The translations under genes and the position numbers were made by a program. From NCBI RefSeq assembly GCF_016545825.1, contig NC_052616.1, forward strand, positions 55,745,623 through 55,809,622: a DNA stretch of 64,000 bases. Reading direction: 5' to 3'. Origin of the DNA: Eucalyptus grandis (Eukaryota; Streptophyta; Magnoliopsida; Myrtales; Myrtaceae). How positions within the stretch are numbered: position 1 is the first letter of the stretch; each line of letters begins with the position of its first letter. Below are positions 1 to 12,977 of the stretch, one piece after another. The notes under the pieces are model-generated. The model worked only from the letters and a program-made list of their open reading frames with translations. It had not been told where the DNA came from and did not search any database.

Positions 1-459
1 ATGTAGGAAACTAATTATTTTCTACAGCAATAAATCCTCTCCGCACAGGTAGATTCAGAAAATGACCATCATATGTACAGAACGTTCCACTTAGAAAGTG
101 TGATCTTTGTCACTCGTCTGACAAAGTACATCAACTTTCCCACAGCAGACGCCTGCTCAAAGCTTTACGAATTCTAGCTTCACCATCCCCCACATAGAAA
201 ACATGCCAATTTTCCATGAGAAAAGTAGAAAGGATGCTCCACTAGGGTTTGTCTTCTCTTCATTGCAATTGGTTTCACCGTAGAATAATGCTAGAAATTC
301 TAAGACTCGGTTATCATCGAGCGATGCGATAGCTTCGGTCGAGTGTTGGAACATGAACCATTTATTTGAAAGCCCAGCTAAAAGTCCAGCTACGGTTTGT
401 TATCCCTTCATCCATCGTCTTTTGTTAAGGGCCTTGGTTCACCTAGCATTATTCTTCTC
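1..459 (+). promoter_or_regulatory. Upstream flank of SWEET copy 1
   Basis: No gene is supported here. The stretch matches the flank before copy 3 (about 29400-30230): both have the block around CACAGCAGAC, the phrase about a gene-poor 'aaagcttta(c/t)gaattc' stretch and the run before the TATA box. The palindrome GAACGTTC at 80-87 belongs to a block that also precedes copies 2, 5, 6 and 7. Short open frames on the minus strand here recur in the copy 3 flank simply because the DNA is duplicated. Confidence 0.6.
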
Positions 460-467
460 TATATAAA
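460..467 (+). promoter_or_regulatory. TATA box of SWEET copy 1
   Basis: TATATAAA lies 137 bp before the ATG at 604. The following sequence (ACGAGTAGCCCAAT) is nearly identical before copy 3 at about 30239-30256, so the core promoter was duplicated with the gene. Confidence 0.65.
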
Positions 468-603
468 CGAGTAGCCCAATCTGCTCTTGTCATGCTTATT
501 AACCTTTCCGAGTTTTCAAGACTGGAAAGCTGTCGCTCCTCATCAACTTACCTGATTTCACTTCCTTCTAACTTGGTTCTGATCAAGCCATATCGCAGGA
601 AAC

Positions 604-2136
604 ATGCATGTCCTGCGTTTCTTGAGCGGTGTTCTTGGTACCTTTTTATGTCTCAATCTCAGTTGTACATTTCTTCTTTCTTTTCAATTATTCTTCTGTC
701 CTCACACGCCCTTAGTTTTGACCCTGTGCAACTTGCTGTGTTCCAAATGTAGGAAATGCAACTGGTCTGTTCCTTTTCTTGGCGCCTATGTAAGTCATAT
801 AGCGTATCACTTGCTTTCTTATCATGGCTGGAAACTTGAAAGAAACATAATTCTTGCAGGGTTACGTTCAAGAGGATCATAAGAAACCGGTCGACTGAGC
901 AGTTCTCTGGCATCCCCTACGTGATGACCCTTCTTAATTGCATCGTCTCCACTTGGTAACCTCTCCTGATGATGTAAATTCTACAAGTGCTTCTAAACAA
1001 ATCACACGAATGCGACTAAAGTATGATAACCAGTTGTGAGCTAGTTACTATACTATCACCAATCCACACTAATCAGTTTTTTATCAGATCAGAAATACCA
1101 ATCGTCTGCCATCCCATTTATCCCGAAAATTGTTAAGTTATGTTGTTTATTGCGATTACAAACTTTTAAAACTTAGTTGATTGTCCAGTTAAACTGAACC
1201 CGAATGCTCTCTCCTTTACCTTCCCTGTTCTCTAGCTTCTTCCAATCAACCTCACGTGAATAGTCTATCTATGTTTACTTATGCAAGACCGACTGGCTTA
1301 ACAGGTATGGCCTACCATTTGTTTCACGAAACAATATTTTCATATGGACCATTAATGGCACTGGAGGTGTGATTGAATTCACATACATAGTGATCTTCAT
1401 TATATACGCACCAAAAAAGGAGAGGATGAAAGTTATGGGACTCTTTGCTCTTATTATGACTGTGTTCTCGGCCATCGCCTCCGTCTCCCTCCTTGCGTTG
1501 CATGGAAACACCAGGAAATTCTTCTGCGGTGTTGCTGCGGCCCTTTTCTCTATTATTATGTATGCTTCGCCTCTCTCAGTCATGGTAAGATCACTTCATC
1601 ATGACAAACCCTAGAGCAGGACCTCATATTCAATTAAGATTGCATTTAATCATTCACAGTTAAGTTTCCAACGTTTTCCACGGATTCTTGCAGAGGATGG
1701 TGATCAAAACAAAGAGTGTAGAGTTCATGCCATTTTTCTTGTCACTGTTTGCATTCCTGTGCGCCCTGTCGTGGTTCATCTACGGCCTTCTTAGCGGCGA
1801 CCCGTTCGTCCTTGTACGCTACAACCCCTATATTTTTGCTTATTATCTATGGAAATTACTTCAGCATCACTATTTCTTTACATCGTAATTGAAGTAAGCA
1901 TCTGTCAAAAAGTGTAACAGCGTCCCTTAGTATATTTGAAGTTGAGGAAATTGATGTTAATGTCACCGCAGGTGCCTAATGCATTCGGAACTGGATTAGG
2001 GATTGCCCAGCTGATCTTGTATGCAATCTACTACAAGAACAGGAATCACAACGAAAGCGCCATTAAGGATGACTTCATCGAGATGGATCTCGAAAAGATT
2101 GATCGAGTGAAGAAGCCAGATTCAAGGCATCTTTAA
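604..2136 (+). CDS. SWEET1: SWEET1-like sugar transporter, copy 1 (subgroup A), intact
   Basis: Predicted bidirectional hexose uniporter of the MtN3/saliva family, 243 aa with seven helices in a 3-1-3 layout. Exons: 604-637, 753-789, 860-955, 1305-1584, 1694-1813 and 1972-2136; every intron is GT-AG and the frame stays open. The start is the first ATG of a 34-nt exon whose length is the same in the intact copies. Visible family landmarks are the four prolines at 23 (LAPM), 43 (SGIPY), 145 (ASPLS) and 162 (EFMPFF), pocket residues Ser54, Asn73 (INGTG), Trp176 and Asn192 (VPNAFG), and a charged cytosolic tail ending at 243. It is the only copy that keeps both Ser54 and Asn73, as in Arabidopsis SWEET1. 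Which membrane it acts in cannot be told. An AATAAA signal lies at 2277-2282. Confidence 0.93.
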
Positions 2137-2760
2137 TTTCTTTCCAGAAAAGACCACCCGTTCCCTTGAATGTAATATGAACTTATTGCAGTTGAGTTCA
2201 CCTAGATCACTTGAAAGGGATAATGGAGTTCCTATGTATGAGTGATGTGACAAATTTTACGCGATAGCTATCACCTAATAAATGAACTTATGGTTTTTCC
2301 TTCTTCTTTTTTTCATTTTCCCTTCAATTAGTTTGACGTCGGCTCACCGGAAGTCGCCGGTCAAAGTGTTTATGCAGAAGGAATGATGCAACCAATTTGA
2401 TTAGAATGGCATGAAGTATCTGTGCTAGCTAGGATACGGGGAATCCTAATTTCATTTGTTGCAAAAGAATTTTACTATTTAAGTGAACAAATACGTAGAG
2501 TTAATGAGTAAAATTAATTTATTTTCAGAGTGATGAGTATTTCCATATATGGTTTACATTTAGAACTTAAATATGAAAGTAAAAAATTTGCAAAAGAGTT
2601 TCAGATGAGATAACGTGACGGAGAAGTTGGATTACTATTAGTGTATTCTTTCTTTTGATGAGGAGGGTCGCTTAAAATAAGGAAGCAGGGAAGGTCTTAT
2701 TGTCTCATGGATTAGTAAAGTCTACCGTGATTAGTGGTCTAAGCATGAGAACAATAGTAT
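2137..2760 (+). other. 3' flank of SWEET copy 1
   Basis: Contains a likely polyadenylation signal AATAAA at 2277-2282. The flank is collinear with the region after copy 3 (31912-32460) up to the phrase 'gattagtggtctaagcat' at about 2729-2747, after which the two diverge. Confidence 0.55.
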
Positions 2761-4626
2761 TTGATAACACAAAGAAAGAATTTGTACCATTAGCTTAAAT
2801 CACTCGTCAATTTGATTGCTCATATATCATTGAAATCAGCCTGAAAAATTTTGTGAATATAGGAAGTGTATTTACGAGTATTTTTGGCCTAAAAAAGTAA
2901 TATTCACTAGTTTTTTTTCTGGTAAGAGTGCCAATTTTTTAAATTGAGACACCCTAATGCATTGAGATCTGGCTAAAATAAGGGATTATACTATAACGTA
3001 GTAAATGATAAGTCGTCGTCTAGACATATGGCGGACATAGAATGAGAAAAAGTATCTTAAATTCGGTACCGTACCGGCCTTTTCTTCCTAACGAATTGTC
3101 ATGTCTCTATTGCTCGAGGAGTGAAGGTAATTAAAGGCTTGACCAAATGCAATCTCTAGATTTGTCTCCCCTTTACCAAATGCTAGATATAACATATTAT
3201 AGGCCGCATTTGGCACAGCTTCGAGAAGGGACAGTGGGCATCTATGATATTTCTTCAGTGAAAGTTGCGCCGTTCGATAAAAAATTTTGCACCTCTTTGA
3301 ATGAAAGCTAGCAGTGGTCAAACCCAAAACCAAAGACAGGTTCTCCCTTACTCTGGCTTTGCAACATTTTCGAAAAGCCTTTTCTAAGAATTAATGATTT
3401 TTTTCAGTTGTCATTCTTGCTCTCAGAAACTTGGTAAAATTATGCTTTTACCCCCAAATGCCCTGTGGATATTACAAACTCAAGCAGTCGCATGCGACCT
3501 TAGACTAATGGCCTTAGGTCTCGCAGAACCGCCCAAATGGCCATCAACTTGGCCGCCAAAGTTGCCAGACCAAGGGTTGATCGGCACAAGTAATTAAATA
3601 ACCTATACTTCGAACTCAAATTACGTCAGAATTTAATCTACGACGCAGCTTGCTTTAGGTATATTGCTGGAATTTAATTAATAGTAATACTCCTAGATCG
3701 CAAACACAACGTCGAAATTTAATCGAAGACGCTTAGCTTGTGAGACAACACTAGAATTTAATCAACGATGCTGAATCGGATAGAGATGTACGTCGAAATT
3801 CAATGTACGACAGGAATCTTGAAGGACTACAACTAAAAATGTAATAAAGTAAAGATAAAGTAAAGATAATTGTTATGTTATGCGGGAGGGTTCCTCAATG
3901 GACAGACTTGGTATTTATAGGGTGAACTGGTAGTCATCAGTTGATTGCTTCTTCATAGATGCTACTCTTCGCATTCTTCATGTTTTTATCTCTTCTTGGC
4001 AACTTTATCCATAAGCAATTGTTTCATGATTTGTTGACAATACCCATGTGGCTTGCCCACCAAGCAAATAACAGCATGCTATTTTTATGCGCATTTCACA
4101 CAGCAATTATTTTCGCTTGAGCTCTAATGCTAATTTTACTTAAATTTCAAACATGATGCACTATTCCCATAGCTTGACTCATGACAAATAATTATCTAGC
4201 TGTCGACTTCGGAATTGGTGTTTGGAATCCCATCGACACTAGCTCAAGTCCCCTTCGCGAATGCTAGTTGTCCCTAACTTTCACTAGCAAAAGGAGGCAT
4301 TTTGCTTTTATTATTCCCCTTGTGATTAACATGTGACAAACGGGGTGTTTTTGGGTATTTGCTTATACCCTCTTTTAAAAGAAATAAATTTGAATCTATT
4401 TCTTTTAAAGAAATACCTTGTTTCCGCACGACTTTTCAAGGCGATCATATTTTTCTATCTTCTTACGTATTTTCCCTGATATGGCTTTTCATTCCCTATA
4501 TTATTTGGACACGTTTCCTCTAATTTCGTAGGTAACTATTTCCTCCCACATGTCATCTTCTACCAGTATCTCCTTAGGGATTCTATTGCTATATTTCTTC
4601 TTCTTACCCTATTTCAAGATTCTCTT
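2761..4626. other. No gene seen; start of insertion block
   Basis: AT-rich sequence with no convincing coding frame. The left edge marks where this unit departs from the copy 3-copy 4 unit. Between about 3590 and 3960 there are imperfect repeats of an 'aatttaatc...acg' phrase and a TATTTATA at about 3910, which could be an old LTR. No paired ends were found, so it is not called as an element. Confidence 0.4.
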
Positions 4627-6145
4627 TTGCGATTCCCTTTCTTCTTTACTTCATCATCCACCATGGCACTAAAGAAAGCCTCTAATTATGGCTTATCAAG
4701 TTACATCAGCAATTTGGTTGCTCTCCAAACGGGGGAACATGCTAAAGATTGTTGCTTTAGTTTGTTGGATGCCGTTGATGACATGACAAGCTGTTTTCTC
4801 TTGGGTCCCAATCCCATTGACCATAACAAAGTCTCTCCTCCACTCAAGGCTTATTTTCCTACTAAGCGTGAGACTTTGGCCTTCCAACATCGCTCCTTCT
4901 AAGACATTTAGTCTTTAGTTTCTCCTCAATTTCGCAAGTTTCCCTCATTCGAAGCAAATTTTCCATAGATGGTACCTCCAACTAAAAGATGATGTACCAA
5001 CCCAACTCATTTGGATAGGTGCTAGGATTGAGAAGGCACTTGCAATTAGTATGTCTTCTTATGACATAAACTTGGGACTAGTTGGGCCCGCAGTATACTT
5101 CTGGTTTCCTCTGACTAATTGCTTTCTTTTTCCTTGGGGACCTATGACCATCACTCTTCTAGACATGTATACCTTAGCAGGCTATCAACTGATTGGTCAT
5201 TCTATCGAGCAGTTGCCTATAGTTGATATCTCTTTTATCACTCCAGATGGAGTTCTTGCATACAGTAAGTTCCTTGAATAATATGGTAGAGCAACTAGTC
5301 CTATTGATGAAAAGGAACATATCACTTTCTTATTATATTGGTTGTCGAAATACGTATTCTACTATCCCACACTTAAAGTTAATAAGGACTATCTCTAAAT
5401 AGCTGCAAGTCTTGCACACAATAGACACATTACTCTTGCTCCAATGGTTTTAGCTTTTCTGTATAAAGGTTTTGCCCATGCTTCACTAGTAATGAAGGCT
5501 GAAAAGAGTAGTACCATCTCTAGTCCCTTTTGGATTTTACAAGCATTGATGGCTCTTTATCTTGAATTTCTTTTTAATTTAGGCTCTTGTAATCTTCGTC
5601 ACTACCCCTCGTTAGGTGCAGTTCCTGGGAGGCCTCATCTAGGCTATCGACTCTTGAACCGTCTGCCCAAAAAAGTTCCTTATGATATCTCCCATTTTCT
5701 TCATTATTTTAAGGCCATCTTGGAAGTTGATTGTAGGGATATTAAATTTTCCCTTATGAAAATGAGGAGCACTACTACCTTTTTAATCCTGATAATCTAA
5801 ACCCTTTTCAAGACCTAGGTTCATGTGTTGTCCCTAGTAGATCTTCCATTATGGTTATTTGTGAAAATTTTATTCTACCCGGGGTTTGAAATATATTCTC
5901 TCCACTACTGTATAAGGCAATTTGGTTTCTTTCAAGCCATTCCCATGCCTATCCCTTACTTAATGGATTTTTCTCGGACAAAAAAAAAGCAATATAATAT
6001 GGAGGATCGTAGCCCTTTAGCTTGCTATTCTGAAATAACCAAGACTACGCATGCTAGATATTCTCAAGACCTGAACAAAGACTTCCAACTTTGTCCTAGT
6101 CACAGTCTAGAGTGGATGACATGGTGGGTTAACTTTATTCATTAG
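4627..6145 (+). pseudogene. Decayed plant mobile domain (PMD) gene, copy A
   Basis: The translated frames resemble the plant mobile domain (aminotransferase-like, PF10536 type), a family found in plant nuclear genes and often carried by transposable elements. Recognisable segments are FPWGPMTITLLDMYTLAGY near 5131-5187, the tract EHITFLLYWLSKYVF near 5308-5352 and the helix APMVLAFLYKGF near 5438-5473. Frames 5051-5281 and 5444-5800 are the same frame, broken by TAA at 5279-5281 and 5396-5398. The N-terminal part (4627-4902) is in another frame, so a frameshift lies between. A further piece at 5825-6145 is in yet another frame. It is broken and probably non-functional. No target duplication or flanking repeats were found. 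Confidence 0.7.
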
Positions 6146-6215
6146 GTTCCTTATGAGGAGGGTATTGTGACAGCAGTCGATTGGATCAAACGTATGGGAA
6201 AATCAAAGCAAAGCA

Positions 6216-7760
6216 ATGAAGTCACCAATCCTAGCTCTTTTTTTTGCTTTGGCTGCACTTGATGACAACATTTTATCCAATAGTCTTCCATCTGAACCAA
6301 GTATCCCTTTACCTGAGCTTCTACCTAGCTCTGGTGATCCTAAAGGGTCCAACAATGACACCATCAACCTTCCTGATGACTCGGATGAAGGTCCTTTATC
6401 TCTATTTACAAGCTTTTCATGTTCTTTCTCCTATGTATACCCTTTGCTTACAAGAGGCTATATACTTCATATTCAAATAGAGAACCACTAGCACCAATGC
6501 TGAGGAAAAGGAAAAGAACTTCCCCTTTTTTTTCTCTAGAGAAACAACTTGAAGTCCTTCCTGATGTCTCTATTTCAACTGCTTTCTCTTTCTTAAAAAG
6601 ATCTTTAGCAATTAATACTCCAACAATCTCTATTCCTTTGGAGAACACTCCTGCAAATGATGTTCCAACTACTTCCACTCCTCCGACAAAGCTTCCTAGC
6701 ACCATCGACAATGTTGTTTTCTTCTAATCCCATCATCTGCTCTCCATCTTAGTCGGAGCATGACGATCCCAATCTTCTTACTCTAGTTATTTATTGTAAG
6801 TTTTGTTTTAATATGGTTTAACTATAAATTTTCCATGCATTTTGCAATAACCACTTCAACACCTTTTTTGATTGCACAAGCTTCATCTCCAAGTCTTGGT
6901 ATTTATTTTACTTTGTTCTTATTAATCATGCTATTAACTTTCTAGTTTGACAATCAATCTTATGTTATTAACTGATCCTATACCTACTGTCCCTACTACT
7001 GAGACTTTTGAACCCTAAGTTGATGTATCTCCTCAAACTAAGCCTCAAATGGAGCTTCACGAACAATAAACTGGGCCAAAATTATTTTGGGTGTCAATCC
7101 CTATGATTTGACTCATGGTCGTATCCTTAGTCCCATGAATAGAAACAAGATGAAGATCGAACTGTCGAAGTTCCAAGATCTTTCAGTGGGAGGAATTTGC
7201 AAAATTCTACTCGATCAAGAGACCCTTCGTCAACTTGAAGCTTTGTCAAGTCAACTTGGTGATAAGAGTAGTAAATCCAGTGTTATCCTCTTTCGAGAGC
7301 TCAAAGAGAAATTTCAACAATTTTCCAAGGACTATCATGGTATTTTTGACATGTACTGTTACCATATGGACCAAGGGAAAAAGTTGACCCTTTATGAGGA
7401 CTTCAATACAGAGCTTAATGCTGCCCTAATGGATCTTTGCCAAGGTGTGTTGGAATATAGCAAATCCCTAGTATGGACGAGATCATTGAGCTCAATGAGG
7501 AAGAAGCTCACCTTATGAAAGCACTCCAAAGATGTCCGCTAGAGAAGAGTGATCAAGTTGGGACAACAAACGGAAATAGAGGCCAAGTTGAACTCTCAAT
7601 TGTCGATGCTCCAAGCCTTGAAGAATAAAGAACATCTTCAAGTGATAGATTGAGAAGTGCAGCATAAAATTTGTAAGAATGATCATCTTTCACAAATGAG
7701 CAACCTCGATCTAAGGATATATCGTCTTCAAGATGATGTAAAATCTTTCTTGTACCCCAA
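6216..7760 (+). pseudogene. Likely C-terminal tail of PMD copy A, decayed
   Basis: 6216-6727 gives Ser/Thr/Pro-rich, low-complexity protein in overlapping frames. 7087-7518 gives 143 residues with Glu-Leu-Lys-rich heptad-like stretches that suggest a coiled coil, and the frame trails off with stops to about 7760. Low-complexity linkers followed by coiled coils are common after PMD domains, so I place this piece with the upstream domain. That linkage is inference. It could instead be an unrelated fragment in the same repeat. Confidence 0.4.
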
Positions 7761-8399
7761 GAAACATGCTAATAAATAAATTAAATTTTCTTTTTACTTC
7801 TCCACTTATGCATAGAGTTTGCGCCACTCATCTCAAGTGGGTTCCTATTTCCACGCTCCCACATTTACACGAGCCTCCTTAAAACAAGGCAAATAGTTAC
7901 CTGACTAGGCTGATTTATACCTGATCGTTGTACGTTGGTGCTCACTATACTGCTATCCATTATGGCCAATTCTCGTTCCTCTTTAATCAATGTCTAAGCT
8001 GCTTTTCGTATACATTGCTTGAGCCTCTAGCCATGTGAGACTCAATGGCGACTTTCCCTTTCGTTCATGGATTATCACCCAGACACTTAATACGTTCCCT
8101 TGGGTCCACATTTCAAGTCGACACCTCTACCAAACACCTTTACCGAGCACGTCTCTGTCACTATAAAGAGATTCTTCCCATCAACCAATCACACATTTGT
8201 ATGCATGCTTGGTTGTCACCCAACTCACGTTTCAACTTATATCCTTCCTTTGACAAATGTTTCTTCAAGTGATACAAGAGGTTGAAGCCATAGATGTTAG
8301 ACGTATGGGAAGCAACTAAAATTGGAGAGGTGTTTTCTTCAGTTGCATGGCAATTGACTTTGTTAATTATGAACTCATAGGACGCCTTTGCTACTTTTG
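7761..8399 (+). other. No clear gene; linker between PMD copies
   Basis: Short overlapping frames at 8045-8285 show no recognisable domain. They may be the diverged N-terminal part of the second PMD copy. Confidence 0.3.
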
Positions 8400-9250
8400 A
8401 TCACCGTCGACCAATTATTTCTTCTTGCCAACCGGTCCGGTAACAATTACTCTATTTGATATTTGGTCCTTGATCGGCTTATCCCCTCATAGACTTCTAT
8501 GGTCAACGGCCATATACTTATCTAGACTTTTATGGCACTTCATTTACTGACTTACCATTTGATGAGTTTATGAACAAAGTTGCCAAGTCGACTGGACCTA
8601 TTTCCTCCCAAAAACATGTGCCATTCCTATTATATTGGCTTTACCGTTATATTTTATGTCTGCCCACTGCTTCAGTATCTCAGGATTTTATTGATATAAC
8701 TTATGCTCTTTCTAACGGCATTGTTGTGGGTCTTGGTCATATGGTACTCAACGCATTGTATAAAGGCCTCACCGACGCACAATCTTCCCTCTTTAGTATG
8801 TATCTTGCGCCATTCTTTGGCCCTTTATGGATTATGCATGGGTGGTTGCACACATACTTTCCCCAATTATTCTCCGAAAGCAAAGTCGCTCCAATTCACT
8901 AGAGTGAGGTGCATAGGACACTAGTTGAGAATAAGTTTAGGCTTTGAAAATTTTATAATGCTTTTCTACCAATCCTGAAAGGATTCTCAATCTTTGAATT
9001 TTTCCTTAGCCGCTTACTTTCCTTGGAAAATTTTACCTTTTACAAGTTTAGGGTCAACTTCATTAGTAATCCTATCTTAACCCACCATGATATATCTGCA
9101 TTTTGGATGAGTGTTCTCATCCTTAATGATCTCAAGTTGGATTTCCATTTCGGGGAGAAGCATACCTCAAGCTTTAAAGCATATAATCCCCACTATTGTT
9201 TTCACCAATTTGGGCTGACTCAAGGTATACCTATGCTAGTAGTATATTGA
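8400..9250 (+). pseudogene. Decayed plant mobile domain (PMD) gene, copy B
   Basis: A second, clearly diverged PMD remnant. The signature TITLFDIWSLIGL is encoded from about 8446. After a frame change, 8570-8902 encodes HVPFLLYWLYRYILCLP, a LALxKGL-like helix (LNALYKGL) and LAPFFGPLWIMHGWL, and 9023-9250 continues in the same frame after a stop at 8900-8902. The order of motifs matches copy A, so these are two copies of one gene type in direct orientation about 3.3 kb apart. Several stops and at least one frameshift make function unlikely. Confidence 0.65.
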
Positions 9251-9708
9251 ATTTTCCTCCTGCCTTAGCTGAAGAGGACTGCTACCCTATGTTATAATGA
9301 GATTATCCAACATATCTTAAAGAGATTCAAATTCTTTAACTGCTTTGAGGTCTCATATAGCTCTAAAGTCTTTGACCAATGGTGGAAAGATCATAGGGCC
9401 CTCATTTTTCAATGTAACCTGGGCTTAGTGATGTCAAAAATTACTCAGTGTTTGATGGTAATATTACATTCTTTCACGAGGCTTAGGGTAGCAAATTTTC
9501 ACCATTTGGATATACTATTGACACTAGTAAGGAGTGTACTTTCACCTAATGAGTACATTGATAACTCAAAGGATGATTCGCGATTTCTTCACAGTACTCA
9601 TTCTTTGGGTGTACTATCCATCGATGGCATTTTTGCCTTTGAGAGGAACAATGCCCCAGCAACAAAAACTTTTCCATCCATCGACCATGATGACATTCAG
9701 AGGAAATG
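9251..9708. other. No gene seen
   Basis: Short frames at 9428-9736 have no recognisable domain. They may belong to the tail of PMD copy B. Confidence 0.35.
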
Positions 9709-11510
9709 TGTAACATCCTCAATTCCGATCCCATAAGGATCGGCCATAAGGTCCTGCATGGATCGATCATGGGCCATTGGCTATGGATCGATCAGTTCGA
9801 TCGGCAAGGAATCACGGATTAGTCATGGACCGACCAACTGACTGGTCACAAATTGGTCAAAGTCTCGACCATGAATTTCTATCGACCATACTGATGGGAT
9901 AGGATCACCAGCTCATAAGATGACTTTTTCATCATGAGAATTGATCATAGGATGATTTTGGATTGATGGATGGTCATGGGTTGATCCGACCGATCACAGT
10001 TTTCGACTGGGGCGATTCCACCCAATTATGCATCGATACACAGACGATTCGAATTAATCAAATGTGACATTCTTCTGACCAAATTCCCTATTTAATTCTT
10101 AGTGATCTTAATGGAATCTTGAATTAGCGATGTCCGATCGTAGATCAATAATGCACGGCCACAAACCATACAGATGGATCGGGTACCGACTGGAATAAGC
10201 TCAGGGATAGACCCGGTTATTCCGTCACTAATTCTAAAGTCCATGACTGTCTTGGCTTAGTGCTAGGTCATGGATAGCCTTAGAATTAGCCTTGAATTGA
10301 TCGAAGGACAATCGACCATTTAAGCCGAACAATCGTCCAAAGGAACGATTCGGGCAAGCATGGGGTACGGTGACCAAACCTCCAGTGTATATGATTCAAT
10401 TTTTTGAGGTGTACCTAATGATCCATTTTCTAGCCCCATAACCAACCTAGACGATGGATTTCTCCGAACCACTTTTTTGAAGAAGAAAATGACAGGAGAA
10501 ATTCTCTAGAACACCCTAGCTTCTTTATGAAGGATGTTGACTTATCATTCCACTTAGATTTTTCTAGATATGGTCATGATTACCAAGAATTTACCTTGGG
10601 GATTAAGCAAAGTATCCAAGCTAAGTGTCCCAATAAAAATAGGACACATTTGAACTAATTATGGCTATCCTACAGCTTCGATGCCACCCTATCTTTTAGA
10701 GTGCCACTTATGCATAATGACTTGTCCCTTATTCATGAGCAAAGTGCTCTTGTGGCCCAATGAAATGGAGACAAATTAGGCTTCAATTAATGACACTAGG
10801 TCATTAAATCTCCACCTCATAAGCTTAGGTGTCTATCCAAAGATTTAGTAATGATGGCTTGAGATTTTCATTTGAAAAGAAGTTGGCAATTCATGCTTAG
10901 GTGTCCTTTAGAATCTTAGGCTATAATGACCCTAAAATATAGTTTTGGTGAACAAGGCAAAAGCCAACTAATTAAAATGGGACATGAGGCATCAAACGGG
11001 TTATGTGTCCCTTAGAACCATAGGCACATCATAAGCCTCAATTGAGCCTTGAAGAGCAAGCCAATAAGTGGTCCAATAAGAAGATGACAAATGTTCTCTT
11101 AGGACCCTAAGCGTGCCACCTTGCAAATTAGGCTTGCCACCTTGATGACATAGCCGTGCCACATAAAGAAATGTGATTGGGCTGCTTGGATAAGTAATGA
11201 TGAGATTTGAGCCTATAAATAGGGGAACCACCCCATTCATTTTCACCTTGAGCTCTCTTCTTCACTCTTGCCCTTTACACACCATTCTTCTATTTCTCTC
11301 GACCTCACACCATCACCCTTCATCAAGTCATTCAAGCTAGTGCTTGAGGTTCATCCAAGTAAGTAAGATTCCTCATTTTCCTCTAAGAAAGTAGATCACA
11401 TCATTGAGGCGAGTTAAGTGTTCACCCGTCAAGCCGTGGGTAGTGTGTGATGTCTTTTGTTTGGTTTTACTTGCAATTGTGTTTGCCGTGTGCTTGTGTC
11501 ATAATTAAAG
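9709..11510 (+). mobile_element. Truncated LTR related to the solo LTR at 13802
   Basis: Begins TGTAACATCCTCAATTCC, like the LTR at 13802. The two share further blocks, for example 'gacatgaggcatcaaa...ttatgtgtcccttag' near 10981-11014 and near 14505-14540, and a TATAAATA box at 11214-11221 versus 14711-14718. Similarity fades after about 11500, no matching 3' end or target duplication was found, and the right end is therefore approximate. Many GATCG/CGATC phrases occur in the first 700 bases. Confidence 0.55.
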
Positions 11511-11649
11511 TCATAGCCGGTCATGCATGGTCAAAGGTTAATCAGCCATGCATGCTCTCCATGCACACACGCACATGCTATTGGTCAATGGCTTGGGTCA
11601 ATAGCTCGGTCAACGCCACTCCAAATAATCAAATTGGGCCAAGATTTCA

Positions 11650-12202
11650 AAGATTCTTCAAGACTTAATCTAAGGTCATCTTCATGCCAAAGATCACGAA
11701 CCATGACGCCAATAGCTTACCTAAATTGCTTGGCCCACGCTCGATTAATTAGACTAGTTGGAATAGACAACGGGTCCCTAGCACTTCCTCCCTCGATGTC
11801 CATATCAGCCAAGGCTCGGCCAACCTCGTGGTGGCCCGACAAGGTCGAGCCTGACCAACAACTGGGCAAGCTATCTCGCTAAGCTCGCCCAACCAAGGCT
11901 CGGTTGATGAGGCGCGGCCTCACCGAGGGTTAGTGAGGTCGCCGGCCCTTGTGTAGCTGATTGCCAATCATCCCCTGGCCACCAACCTACTAAAGCTTGA
12001 AGAAGAATAAGAGAAATAAAAGAAAAGAAGAAAAAAGGTAATTAAATTAATTAAAAATTAAAAGAAAATGATTTGGATTAGAAATTTTGAACAGTTACCA
12101 AACACCTTAAAATGCTTAGAAATTATTCCCAAGAATAGAATAAAAAGAATAATTTCTTATTATGAAGTGTTCCTAGGAATAGAATGGTTACCAAACGCAC
12201 CC
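11650..12202. mobile_element. Right part of a Tourist/Harbinger-like TIR element
   Basis: Ends with GTTACCAAACGCACCC next to TAA, the terminus type seen on the elements at 50714-52650 (reverse complement GGGTGCGTTTGGTAAC). Inside is a decayed GC-rich stretch (11780-11960) with CTCGGC/GCCGAG-type words and then A-rich sequence. The left terminus was not found, so the left edge is a guess. The element interrupts the copia frame just after its LLHMDIWDI segment. Confidence 0.5.
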
Positions 12203-12977
12203 TAAATGTCCCAAATGTCCATATGAAGTAAGGAAAAGACATTTTTAGCATGAGATGAGCTTATTGGGAAAGACGCACGAGATTGTTTAGCTAAGGGACA
12301 TACTGGACATTTAAGGTTAGGGAATTGCGCACTATAACCCAAATGTTTATGAAAAAGGAGATTTTTATTGCTAGTAGCTACATTACAATAAATGCTTTTA
12401 TTCAAAGAATCTAAATCTTCTGGTCATTTAATCCAGAAATATAACCCTTGATTAACTTTAACCAATCCCATCAGTTTGTCAGTCGTAAGGTCTTGAAACA
12501 AACAAGTCTCGGAATTGAATATGGCATGAAAAAAATTATCTTCGTAGACTTGTGAGATGGAAAGAATATTGAATTTGAAGTCAGGGATATATAAAACATT
12601 TTTTAGGATGAAATTTGGACCAAAATTGGATAGTGCCAACTTTAGTAACATAGATGATATTCCCATTAGGAAAACGTACTGATGCAAAGGATTATGGTCC
12701 TTTATTAATGTGGGAAAATAGATTTCTCATTGTAAATTATGTGGTCACTAGCATCTAAATCAATTATCCATGCATTAACTGAAATTAAATTCTTTTTGTA
12801 AACAAAAGTACTCAAGAAACTTGCACTCTTGTTGTCAGTCCCCAGATAACTCGGAATTTTCAGAATATTTTGGTATTGGTCTTGAGTGATCATTTCTTTG
12901 TGCGAAAATTTGATAAGTAGATAATTCTTTTTCCTTTTTTTTGGGCTTCCCATGGATACCTTATAAGTTGGTGCCAA
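12203..12977 (-). pseudogene. copia protease and GAG-pre-integrase fragments
   Basis: Three minus-strand pieces (12977-12705, 12687-12424, 12405-12202) read in the order protease motif, linker, then zinc-binding pre-integrase region with CPVCPLAKQ. They are separated by stops. The change of the aspartic protease motif to DLDASDH removes the usual Asp-Ser/Thr-Gly. The last piece stops at the TIR element boundary. Confidence 0.7.
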
